DNA of 48,179 bases from CAZGMJ01 sp964526785 (GTDB lineage: Bacteria; Planctomycetota; Phycisphaerae; Sedimentisphaerales; Anaerobacaceae), in contig CAZGMJ010000041.1 of NCBI GenBank assembly GCA_964526785.1, positions 1 to 48,179 of the forward strand, read 5' to 3'. A program made the position numbers and the translations under genes. Below the pieces are notes generated by a model, which was not told where the DNA came from, searched no databases, and saw nothing but the letters and a program-made list of their open reading frames with translations. Below, piece after piece: positions 41,151 through 48,179 of the stretch. Numbering within the stretch: position 1 is the first letter of the stretch; each line of letters begins with the position of its first letter.

Positions 41151-42578
41151 ATGAAAATCAGAGTAATCGTAATAGCAGTAGTCGTAATGGCGCTTGCCTG
41201 CAGCAGCATGGCCGCAGACTGGCCTCAATGGCGGGGACCGAACCGGGATGGCAAATCCGCAGACACGGGGTTGCTTCAGCGATGGCCGGAAGGCGGGCCA
41301 CCGCTCGCCTGGAGAATCGACAACCTCGGCGGCGGCGACAGCGCCCCTTCTATTGCCGATGGGCGGATCTACGGCATGGGCAATCGAGGCGACGACGAAG
41401 TCGTCTGGGCCCTCGCGGAAAAAGACGGCAGTGAAATATGGACAACGCCCCTCGGACCGGCCTTTCGCCAACGCGCCTCACAGGGCAAAGAAGGACCGGG
41501 CTGCACGCCGACGGTCGACGGTGAACGGCTCTACGTTGAGGGACTCGGCGGCAATGTGGCTTGTCTGCAGGTCAAAGACGGCAAGATCATTTGGCAAATC
41601 AGCATGACCGAGAAGTTCGGCGGGAGCCCACCAAGGTGGAGCTACCGTGAATCACCGCTTGTTGATGGCGATAAGGTCATCGTCACTCCCGGCGGCAGTG
41701 ACGCAATGCTCGTGGCCCTCAATAAGCTCACCGGCGAGACGCTATGGAAGAGTAAGTTAGCCGAAACGGCTTCCAGCCCTGCGTCAAGCGGCCCCCGGCC
41801 ACAGGCTCCTCCGGACCGTGCCGACCGTGGCTCTGGCAGACGTCCGGGTGGTTTCGGTGGCGGTCGTGGCGGCTTCGGCGGTCGCCGAGGTGGATTCGGG
41901 GGTTTCGGCGGTGGCGGTGGCGGTGGCGGCGCAGCCTACTCTTCGGTCATAGCGATCGACTTCGAAGGGCAACGCCAGTACGTCCAACTGCTCTCCAATA
42001 CACTCGCAGGATTTGCGGCGTCCGACGGCGAGTTCCTCTGGCGATATGACAAGCCTGCCAACCGTATGGGTATCAATTGCGCCACGCCTGTCTACCACGA
42101 CGGCATGGTGTTCGCCTCCTCGGCTTACGGCGCCGGCGCTGGACTGGTGAAGCTCAGCAAAGATGCAGACGGAAACATAAAGGCTGAGCAAGTGTATTCT
42201 ACAACGGATATGCAGAACCACCACGGCGGCATGATCCTCCTCGACGGTTACCTCTACGGCGCCAGCGGCGGCAATGAAGGCGGCGCACTGGCCTGCCTCG
42301 ACTTCAGCACCGGCAAAGTTATGTGGGATCAGCGCGAAACGGCAGGTCGTCGTGCAAAAGGCTCGCTGGCCTTCGCAGACCACCGACTCTACTATCGCAT
42401 GGAAGACGGCACGGTGATCCTGATTGAACCGAGCCCCAGGCAATACATCGAACGCGGCCGCTTCGAACAGCCGGACCGCAGAGGACAACCGGCCTGGGCT
42501 CACCTGGTCATCGCCAACGGCAAACTCTACATCCGCGACCAGGACCTGCTGTTCTGCTACGACGTTAAGGCGAAGTAA
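41151..42578 (+). CDS. Secreted PQQ-like beta-propeller protein with Gly/Arg-rich insertion
   Basis: A 475-residue paralogue of the preceding protein. The signal peptide is about residues 1-21 (VIVIAVVVMALACSSMA) and the mature part begins ADWPQWRGPNRDGKSAD, a motif common in planctomycete secreted propellers. Blade repeats include DGRIYGMG, DGSEIWTTPLG, DGKIIWQ and TGETLWKSK. A stretch of about 55 residues (about 208-262) rich in Pro, Arg and above all Gly interrupts the propeller with FGG/RGG repeats; it is probably a surface-exposed disordered loop. The start has AAGGAATAGG upstream. The gene ends 240 nt before the convergent HEAT/FG-GAP gene. Function is not known. Confidence 0.85.
   Translation: MKIRVIVIAVVVMALACSSMAADWPQWRGPNRDGKSADTGLLQRWPEGGPPLAWRIDNLGGGDSAPSIADGRIYGMGNRGDDEVVWALAEKDGSEIWTTPLGPAFRQRASQGKEGPGCTPTVDGERLYVEGLGGNVACLQVKDGKIIWQISMTEKFGGSPPRWSYRESPLVDGDKVIVTPGGSDAMLVALNKLTGETLWKSKLAETASSPASSGPRPQAPPDRADRGSGRRPGGFGGGRGGFGGRRGGFGGFGGGGGGGGAAYSSVIAIDFEGQRQYVQLLSNTLAGFAASDGEFLWRYDKPANRMGINCATPVYHDGMVFASSAYGAGAGLVKLSKDADGNIKAEQVYSTTDMQNHHGGMILLDGYLYGASGGNEGGALACLDFSTGKVMWDQRETAGRRAKGSLAFADHRLYYRMEDGTVILIEPSPRQYIERGRFEQPDRRGQPAWAHLVIANGKLYIRDQDLLFCYDVKAK
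41838..41932 (+). repeat. Low-complexity Gly/Arg-rich codon repeat
   Basis: Within the second propeller gene, GGT/GGC glycine codons alternate with TTC and CGT to encode FGG and RGG units (GGFGGGRGGFGGRRGG), ending in a run of nine or so glycines. Replication slippage could make its length vary between strains. Confidence 0.8.
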
Positions 42579-42743
42579 CCAAGACTGTATAGAAGCTGGC
42601 AGTGAAATACTGAACCATGATACTCGGCTTCTACGAAGTAACTCGGCACTTCCCTGCAAGCTTCTTACACATGATGAGCTGCATCGGGGAAAACCGGCGG
42701 ACTGCTGCTATGCAAAGGGCCAACGGTTTATCTGCAATGCAGG

Positions 42744-42773
42744 CCTGGGATCAGCGATCTGGCTGATCCCGGG
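42744..42773. terminator. Strong hairpin between convergent genes
   Basis: CCTGGGATCAGC (42744-42755) pairs with GCTGATCCCGGG (42762-42773) around a 6-nt loop: 12 pairs with one G-U wobble. It lies between the plus-strand propeller gene (stop 42578) and the minus-strand HEAT gene (stop 42819). There is no long T-run, so it is a probable but not classical bidirectional terminator. Confidence 0.5.
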
Positions 42774-42818
42774 TTCTCATCATATAAGCCGACGACCAGC
42801 CGGTGCGCTCAGCCGTGG

Positions 42819-45800
42819 CTATTTCGACTCGCTCAGGTGGACGAAGATGCCTTTTTTGTTGGCCACGACAATGTCCGGCCGCTCGTCGCCGTTTAACTCT
42901 ACCGCCGCGACCTGCGTGCCCACGCCGCTGTCGTCGTCGATCAGGTGCGGGATGAACTTCGCCCCGCCTTTGCCGTCGCGACGCGTCTCGAACCAGAAAA
43001 CTATCGCCGGAGCATCGGGCTCCTTGTCGCCCGTCGGACCGTGCGCCCAGAACCGCTTGCCGGTCACGACGTCCTTTACTCCATCGCCGTTCATATCCAC
43101 CAGATCGAACGCGTGCAACTGACTTGCACGGAAATCATCACTGCTCACATCCGGCGTCGGCGAGAGAATCACATTCTGCCGCCAGTCGATATCGCCCGCG
43201 GCCGTCCGGATCTGCTTATACCACATCAATCCATACAGATGACAGTGCCACGCCGTAAACACATCGTTCAAGCCGTCTCCATCGATATCATAGATCAGCA
43301 TCTGTGCCGCGGCGTCCGCAAACCGGTGCCCGTGAAACGTCCACGGACCATCGGAAGCGGCATCCACCGGCTGTTCCCACCAACCCGCAGCCTCGATCAT
43401 GTCCGTACGGCCGTCGCCGTTGATGTCCCCGAATCCCACGCCGTGCGTGAACTTCTGATACCGCTTTTCCTCAGTTGAAACTGCATGAAACTTCCAGGGC
43501 TCATCCGGCCTGGATGGATCCGGACCTGCATATCCCAGATAACCGTCGATAGTGAACAGCAACTCGGGCCTTCCGTCGCCGGTAACGTCGCCCCACATCG
43601 GCGACTCATTGCCAACGCTGGAATGTGCCGGATAACGCTTCCAGTGACCATCTTTGCCGGCCGGATTCGCGTACCAGTACCCCTCCCTGCCCGGGAACGG
43701 CACGCAGAGTATATCGGTCCACTCATCGCCGTTGAAATCGCCCGCAAACGTCAGGAAGTTGTCCGAATAGCCCTTCGGGTCGAACACCTGGCTCGGCCGA
43801 TACTCGTGACGCTTCTCGAAATCCCCCCCTTCGAACCAGAACGGCCCGGCTACTATGTCGGTCGTACCGTCACGATTGAAATCGCCGTAATATGCCCCCT
43901 CGGCGTAGAACTTATCCGAAAGACGAATCTTCCTGTACGCATCACGCTCCGGCAATCTGGCCGCCCTGGGCTCGGCCGCCGGCTTCGGCGCCGGCGCCCT
44001 TGAAGCACTCACCGGCGGCGCATCCTTCTGAGATTTCACGTCGAGTCCCTCGATAGGCTTACCATCCGCTCCAACGATGCGCGCACAGGCCGACCAGCCG
44101 CCCCCGCCCTGTGTCACCTTGAGCAGCAGTTCGTTGGACCCTTTCTCGAGCTTCACCGACGCCATATCCTCATCGACGATCATCCCCCTGTCGATATTGT
44201 TGCCGTGTACCAAGTCCCCGTTCAGCCATGCCTTGACCCCGTCGTCCGTACCAATCAGCAAGATCGCATCGATAGCGACCGGCGAGATGACCTCAGCCTT
44301 CAGATACGCTGCACAATTCGTCTGTCCCGGATAGAATGCCGCCAGCGCAACAACATCCCCGACCGGTGCGGCGTACCATTCCACTTCCTCACCCGCCTTC
44401 TCCGGACCGAAGGCGATATTGTACACAGCAAGCGCTCCCACCGCGTCCCGCTGGCGATACGGCCCGCACACCAGCCAGTCCCGAATAAACGGACCGCCCG
44501 CTCCGGGCCTGATCCGCAACGCCCACGCACGCTTGACAATCGTCGGAATCTCGCAGCGGGCGATGACCTTCCGTGCCACCTCATCGGCCAACTGCTCGTT
44601 GCCGCCGGCCAGCGCCTCGGCGATACTGATCGCCGCCTCCGACGCCTCATTCACGAGCAACTCGTTGTCCAGATGCTCAAGAACCATCTCAAGTGCCTCA
44701 ATCTGCCCAATCCGCCCCAACTGGCTCAACACCAGACGTTTCTCCTCGGGCCGCCGGGCCAGGGACAAAGCCTCGCGCAGCATCGCCAGACGCTTCGCCG
44801 CATCACCCTCATGATCGGCCACCGTAATCCCGCCGCGTAAGGCAAGGATTGCCTGGCTCGCGTCCGAAGAAGATCGGGCCAGAGCAAACAGATGCGGTGC
44901 AGCCGCGGCGTTCGGCCACTGCCCGAGCACGCGCACCGCTTCCCGTGACAACTCCGCATCGCTGTCGGCACTCGCCCTCTGCACCGCCGCCAGAGCCTCG
45001 CCCGTCCCGATCTCCGCAAGCACCGGCAGGACATGGCGACGCTGTCGTCGCGAGAACTCTTCCATGGCTCGAATAATCCTTCTGCCGATTTGCTGCCGCT
45101 CAGGATGTTGCTGATACGCAGCCGTAAGAGCACGCAGCCCCTCCCTTCTCTCCGATTCAGACTCCGAATTCGCTGTGATATCCAACAGCGGCATCAGCGA
45201 CTCCGGCGCCGCCACCTCGCGTAAAGCTCGCAGAGCAGCCGACTTTGCCTCTCCGTCACCATGCTTTGCGTTCTCCAGAAGCACATTCACCGCAGCATCC
45301 TCACCCCGCGCTCCCAGCGCAGTGAGTACCACTACTTTCTCTGCGGTGGAGGCCTTCTTAAGATGGGCCAGAAGCGCCGCGATTACGCCCTCGCCGCTCA
45401 TCCGCGCCAGTGCATCGGCGGCAGCGTCCTTCTCGATGTCCTGTCCACTCGCCGCCGCGCGAACCAACCACGGAATCAGCGACGCATCGCCGACATCCGC
45501 CAACGCCTTCCACGCAGCCACACGCACCGCAACGTTTTCGCTCCCGCCGGCCAGGCGAATCGTACCAGGAGCATCGCCAAGGCGCGCATGCGCATCAAGT
45601 ACGGCCAACTGTCCCATAGCCGAAAGCGAACCCCACCGCCTCACGCAAACCTCGATCGTCTTCTTGTCCGGCACCTCGCGTATGGCAGACAACGCGGCTA
45701 CCCGCAAGTCCTCATCCTCACCACGCAGAGCCTCGGCAATCAAATCCGGACGCTCCGTTTCGTCCGCCAGCACCAACCCGCGCCACGCTGCAACCCGGAT

Positions 45801-46403
45801 TCTATCCTCAACCCCGTCCGTAATTACGTTACGATACAGCTTGGCCGCCCCCGCAGAATCACCCGCATTCAATCGACCGTCCGCACAATCCAGCAGTGCC
45901 TCCAGCACCGCAACCTTGACCTCGCCGCTCGCCTTCGCCCGGGCCGCAACCAGCGCCGCGACGGACTTCTCGCCGCCGATTTGTCCCAATGCCGACGCCG
46001 CGGCAGCAGCCATCTTCGCATCCGCATCCGACAGCAAAGGCACAAGCAGTGCAATCGCAGCCTTGTCACCGCGCAGACCCAGCGAATCAACAATGCCCAT
46101 CTTCGTCGGCCCCGAGGTCCTGCTCAATGCAGCCCGCAACGCAGCCCCGGCCTGCGGATACGGCATACCCTCCAACGCATACCGCGCAGCGTGACCCACT
46201 CGATCTACATCCAGCATAGCAGCCAATGCCTCAACCGACTCGGCCGTACCATAGATCCTCAACTGCTGACACGCAGCGCATTTCTCAACGGCGCCGGCCT
46301 CCGACCGCAACACCGCGATCAACTCCTTCTCCGCAGCACCTTCCACAACACAAGCGGCCAACAGAACAACGCTCGCCAAAACGATCAACCTGTATGATTT
46401 CAT
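42819..46403 (-). CDS. Large HEAT-repeat/beta-sandwich/FG-GAP lipoprotein
   Basis: The 1194-residue product begins with a signal and lipobox LLAAC (Cys18), so it is probably lipid-anchored in the envelope. Residues about 25-640 are HEAT/PBS-lyase-like helical repeats (GLRGDKAAIALLVPLLSDAD and many similar units). Residues about 640-790 look like a PA14/jelly-roll sandwich (GTDDGVKAWLNGDLV, ELLLKVTQGGGGW). An Ala/Pro-rich linker (about 794-815) leads to FG-GAP/VCBS propeller repeats with calcium-loop motifs such as GDFNRDGTTDI, GDVTGDGRPELL, GDINGDGRTDMI, DIDGDGLNDVF and DMNGDGVKDVV. Such combinations are frequent in planctomycete surface proteins, where carbohydrate or protein binding is suspected; no enzyme activity is visible. 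The ATG at 46403 lies 53 nt after the oxidoreductase stop, so the two are probably an operon. Confidence 0.88.
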   Translation of the reverse strand: MKSYRLIVLASVVLLAACVVEGAAEKELIAVLRSEAGAVEKCAACQQLRIYGTAESVEALAAMLDVDRVGHAARYALEGMPYPQAGAALRAALSRTSGPTKMGIVDSLGLRGDKAAIALLVPLLSDADAKMAAAAASALGQIGGEKSVAALVAARAKASGEVKVAVLEALLDCADGRLNAGDSAGAAKLYRNVITDGVEDRIRVAAWRGLVLADETERPDLIAEALRGEDEDLRVAALSAIREVPDKKTIEVCVRRWGSLSAMGQLAVLDAHARLGDAPGTIRLAGGSENVAVRVAAWKALADVGDASLIPWLVRAAASGQDIEKDAAADALARMSGEGVIAALLAHLKKASTAEKVVVLTALGARGEDAAVNVLLENAKHGDGEAKSAALRALREVAAPESLMPLLDITANSESESERREGLRALTAAYQQHPERQQIGRRIIRAMEEFSRRQRRHVLPVLAEIGTGEALAAVQRASADSDAELSREAVRVLGQWPNAAAAPHLFALARSSSDASQAILALRGGITVADHEGDAAKRLAMLREALSLARRPEEKRLVLSQLGRIGQIEALEMVLEHLDNELLVNEASEAAISIAEALAGGNEQLADEVARKVIARCEIPTIVKRAWALRIRPGAGGPFIRDWLVCGPYRQRDAVGALAVYNIAFGPEKAGEEVEWYAAPVGDVVALAAFYPGQTNCAAYLKAEVISPVAIDAILLIGTDDGVKAWLNGDLVHGNNIDRGMIVDEDMASVKLEKGSNELLLKVTQGGGGWSACARIVGADGKPIEGLDVKSQKDAPPVSASRAPAPKPAAEPRAARLPERDAYRKIRLSDKFYAEGAYYGDFNRDGTTDIVAGPFWFEGGDFEKRHEYRPSQVFDPKGYSDNFLTFAGDFNGDEWTDILCVPFPGREGYWYANPAGKDGHWKRYPAHSSVGNESPMWGDVTGDGRPELLFTIDGYLGYAGPDPSRPDEPWKFHAVSTEEKRYQKFTHGVGFGDINGDGRTDMIEAAGWWEQPVDAASDGPWTFHGHRFADAAAQMLIYDIDGDGLNDVFTAWHCHLYGLMWYKQIRTAAGDIDWRQNVILSPTPDVSSDDFRASQLHAFDLVDMNGDGVKDVVTGKRFWAHGPTGDKEPDAPAIVFWFETRRDGKGGAKFIPHLIDDDSGVGTQVAAVELNGDERPDIVVANKKGIFVHLSESK

Positions 46404-46456
46404 CTTCGTCAGTTCCCCAGGATAGTACACGATGACAGCTCCCACAAATGGACACC

Positions 46457-47776
46457 TCACCCGTGGGAGAGGGACCACGGCGGACGCGGAGTATACGACA
46501 GCAGCCGATTCGCCTCCGCATCGCCCTCAAACTCCAGCCTCACCGGATCCCACCGCACATCTCGCCCCAGAGCCAGCGATATCCCCCCGATCAGAATCGC
46601 GTTCATGGTATAAGCCGCCACGTCCGGATTGCAGATCGTCGGCTTGCGAGTCCGTATGCACTCCAGGAAATTGCCCGAATGGCTGTCCGCATAATACACA
46701 CGCTCGTCCCCGGGCTTGAGCGGCTCGCGCAGAATGTTGCCCGGATACGACACGATGTTGCTGCGATCCACGGCGATCCGCCCGGCCGTACCGACGAAAC
46801 ACGCCCCGCCCTCGCCGCCGACGCTCTCGCCGGGGTACCCGACCGAATGAACCACCACCCCGTTACCGTAGTGATAGTGAACGTTTCCGTTGTCGTACTC
46901 GACCTCGATCGGCGCGCTCAGGTCCGGATTGACCGTCCACTGAATGATATCGTAGTGGTGCGGACTCCAGTTCACATCCCCGACGAACAGGCCGCCCATT
47001 GTATGGCCCGCTTCGCCGCCGTAAGGCCGCCACGGCAGCGGTCCGAGCCACATATCCCAATCGAACCCGTCCGGCACGGGAATCGAATGATCCGACGTCC
47101 ACTTCGTCGGTACGAACGCCCCCGGCTGCCGATACGCATAGACCTCTTTCAATTGCCCGATTCGCCCGTTGCGCACCAGCTCACACGCCAGCCGGAACTT
47201 GCCGTCGTATTCCGACCGCTGCTGCGTGCCCGCCTGATAGATCCGCCCATATCGAGCGGCCGTCCGCCGCATGGTTTCGGCCAGACGCACGGTCATCGCA
47301 ATCGGCTTCTCACAGTACACGTCCTTGCCCGATCGCAGCGCCATGATCGACATATGACCCGCCCAGTGATACGGCAGCGCCAGCAGCACGGCGTCTATAT
47401 CGCTCCTCGCCAGAATCTCGCGAAAGTCATTGTACGCCTTCACGCCGTTGTAGTCGGCCCGGCCAACACGCTCGGCGTACACGTCGTTGCACCTCCGCCA
47501 CGCAACCGTCCGACGCTCGCGCCGAACATCGCAGACCGCGCGGACCTGCACGTCCTCCCGTGCGATATACCCGCCCGGGACGTACGTCCAGGCCCCGCCG
47601 AGCAGATGCCCGGCCCCCTGGCCTCCCAGTCCGATGAATCCCATATTCACCCGCTCGCTCGCCGACGGCCTCCCCCCGGCCCCCAGGGCCGAACTCGGCA
47701 CCACGTACGGCACAGCCGCCGCTGAACCCGCCATCGCCAGAAATCGCCTTCGCGTTATTCGCATCCGATCGATCAT
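46457..47776 (-). CDS. Tat-exported Gfo/Idh/MocA-family oxidoreductase
   Basis: The 439-residue protein has a twin-arginine signal (TRRRFLAMAGSAAAVPYVVP) and an N-terminal Rossmann fold beginning NMGFIGLGGQGAGH, then the family's ILARSDIDAVLLALPYHWAGH, the Lys motif GKDVYCEKPIAMTV, and the dimerisation and substrate domain (about 180-400) with WDMWLGPLPWRPY, HHYDIIQW and a Gly-rich end. Such planctomycete exported members bind a nicotinamide cofactor and are thought to act on sugars or sugar derivatives. The start is uncertain: ATG 47776 has GGAG 6 nt upstream, which I prefer to the in-frame ATG at 47788. Downstream lies the large lipoprotein gene. A 21-bp palindrome 31-51 nt upstream may be an operator. 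Confidence 0.9.
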   Translation of the reverse strand: MIDRMRITRRRFLAMAGSAAAVPYVVPSSALGAGGRPSASERVNMGFIGLGGQGAGHLLGGAWTYVPGGYIAREDVQVRAVCDVRRERRTVAWRRCNDVYAERVGRADYNGVKAYNDFREILARSDIDAVLLALPYHWAGHMSIMALRSGKDVYCEKPIAMTVRLAETMRRTAARYGRIYQAGTQQRSEYDGKFRLACELVRNGRIGQLKEVYAYRQPGAFVPTKWTSDHSIPVPDGFDWDMWLGPLPWRPYGGEAGHTMGGLFVGDVNWSPHHYDIIQWTVNPDLSAPIEVEYDNGNVHYHYGNGVVVHSVGYPGESVGGEGGACFVGTAGRIAVDRSNIVSYPGNILREPLKPGDERVYYADSHSGNFLECIRTRKPTICNPDVAAYTMNAILIGGISLALGRDVRWDPVRLEFEGDAEANRLLSYTPRPPWSLSHG

Positions 47777-47806
47777 TGCGTACTCCATCGTGTCATCCAG
47801 ATTACA

Positions 47807-47827
47807 GTTGCGCGAACGTCACGCAAC
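47807..47827. promoter_or_regulatory. Operator-like palindrome upstream of the oxidoreductase gene
   Basis: GTTGCG (47807-47812) and CGCAAC (47822-47827) are a perfect inverted repeat with a 9-nt spacer. This suits a dimeric helix-turn-helix regulator. It lies 31-51 nt before the start codon. No clear -35/-10 pair was found beside it. Confidence 0.4.
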
Positions 47828-47990
47828 CCATTGTAGTGCCGCACCCGGTCAAAAGCGACCATCTGCCCGTCTTCGCTCGGGAATCAAGACGAGTCAGCGC
47901 CATCCAAAGACAGTCCATGCAGCACAAGAGGTTTACATGATGTATTAGGCGCTTGCTCGCGAAACATCTTCAGGTCGAGCTCTAAGCAGA

Positions 47991-48179
47991 TCAGGAATCT
48001 TTCTGTAAGCCATCCCGAATCTCTCGCAACAACTGCTCGACCTTGGCATGATGCCGTTTCTGCGCACCCATGATCCTCCACATCTTCCCATCAATCAGCG
48101 CCAGTCCGATCACCAGAATAACTACTAGCCCCAAAACAAGCGAGGTTCTTTTCGGTTTGCCGCGACCGTCACAGTGACT
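47991..48179 (-). CDS. Partial small membrane protein, cut by the window edge
   Basis: A 62-codon open frame runs from the right edge to a TGA at 47991-47993. It has no in-frame start before its membrane segment, so the beginning lies outside the window. The visible part has a basic segment (RGKPKRTS), one clean transmembrane helix (LVLGLVVILVIGLALI), and a charged amphipathic tail (HHAKVEQLLREIRDGLQKDS). This is the usual composition of a single-pass membrane protein. No family is recognised. The overlapping longer minus-strand frame at 47884-48081 lacks such a pattern and is not taken as real. About 200 nt to the left, up to the oxidoreductase start, hold only the palindrome. Confidence 0.6.
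   Translation of the reverse strand, partial: SHCDGRGKPKRTSLVLGLVVILVIGLALIDGKMWRIMGAQKRHHAKVEQLLREIRDGLQKDS

Noticed and set aside
41838..41932. Tandem repeat resembling a CRISPR array or minisatellite
   Set aside because: It is a glycine/arginine codon repeat inside a continuous coding frame, with no regular spacer.
46448..47725. 425-codon plus-strand open frame
   Set aside because: Antisense to the oxidoreductase gene.
47884..48081. 65-codon minus-strand open frame
   Set aside because: It has no domain or good ribosome binding site and overlaps in another frame the more convincing partial membrane-protein gene at 47991-48179.

Overview
The window reads as a chromosomal segment of a Planctomycetota bacterium, most likely of the Phycisphaerae type. 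This is inferred from gene content, not from any marker search. The supporting signs are two secreted proteins whose mature part begins Asp-Trp-Pro-Gln and continues as a PQQ-like beta-propeller, a Tat-exported Gfo/Idh/MocA oxidoreductase beside a HEAT-repeat/FG-GAP lipoprotein, a lysine-tailed DksA-like protein with a half-lost zinc finger, and a GH172 (DUF2961) enzyme. KdsA, a secretin and lipoproteins indicate a Gram-negative envelope. No rRNA, tRNA, CRISPR array, insertion sequence or phage gene was seen.

Region 1 (1-12.6 kb) is mostly housekeeping. valS is followed by a bifunctional-nuclease-domain (DUF151) gene. Convergent to these are a TPR lipoprotein gene and lspA. gpmI, mutL and a BtuFCD-type ABC importer run on the plus strand and are tightly packed, with start/stop overlaps from mutL onward. 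A DksA-like gene overlaps a small yacG gene. Two divergent promoters near 5.1-5.2 kb closely match the sigma-70 consensus.

Region 2 (12.6-24 kb) deals with the envelope, recombination and translation. It holds a six-or-more-pass membrane protein of unknown role, a PglF/WbpM-type nucleotide-sugar 4,6-dehydratase behind a consensus promoter, an Xer recombinase with a small conserved-looking partner gene, a kdsA-radical SAM pair, and leuS-CYTH-lipid kinase on the minus strand.

Region 3 (24-26.8 kb) is a single secretin gene with a C-terminal TPR module. That module closely resembles the end of the TPR lipoprotein encoded 20 kb away.

Region 4 (26.8-37.9 kb) is a seven-gene minus-strand operon for L-rhamnose use: rhaB (rhamnulokinase), a PHP-domain protein, a long zinc-type dehydrogenase with two Rossmann-like modules, a GH172 enzyme, rhaA (isomerase), an NCS1-like permease and a fused aldolase/dehydrogenase (RhaEW). 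Together they could release, import, isomerise, phosphorylate and cleave rhamnose. No known rhamnose transporter and no transcription factor is present, so the permease is the obvious transport candidate.

Region 5 (38.1-48.2 kb) encodes secreted or periplasmic proteins typical of planctomycete saccharide metabolism: a Tat-exported amidohydrolase, two PQQ-like propellers, a 1194-residue HEAT/beta-sandwich/FG-GAP lipoprotein and a Tat-exported oxidoreductase. A membrane-protein gene is cut by the right edge.
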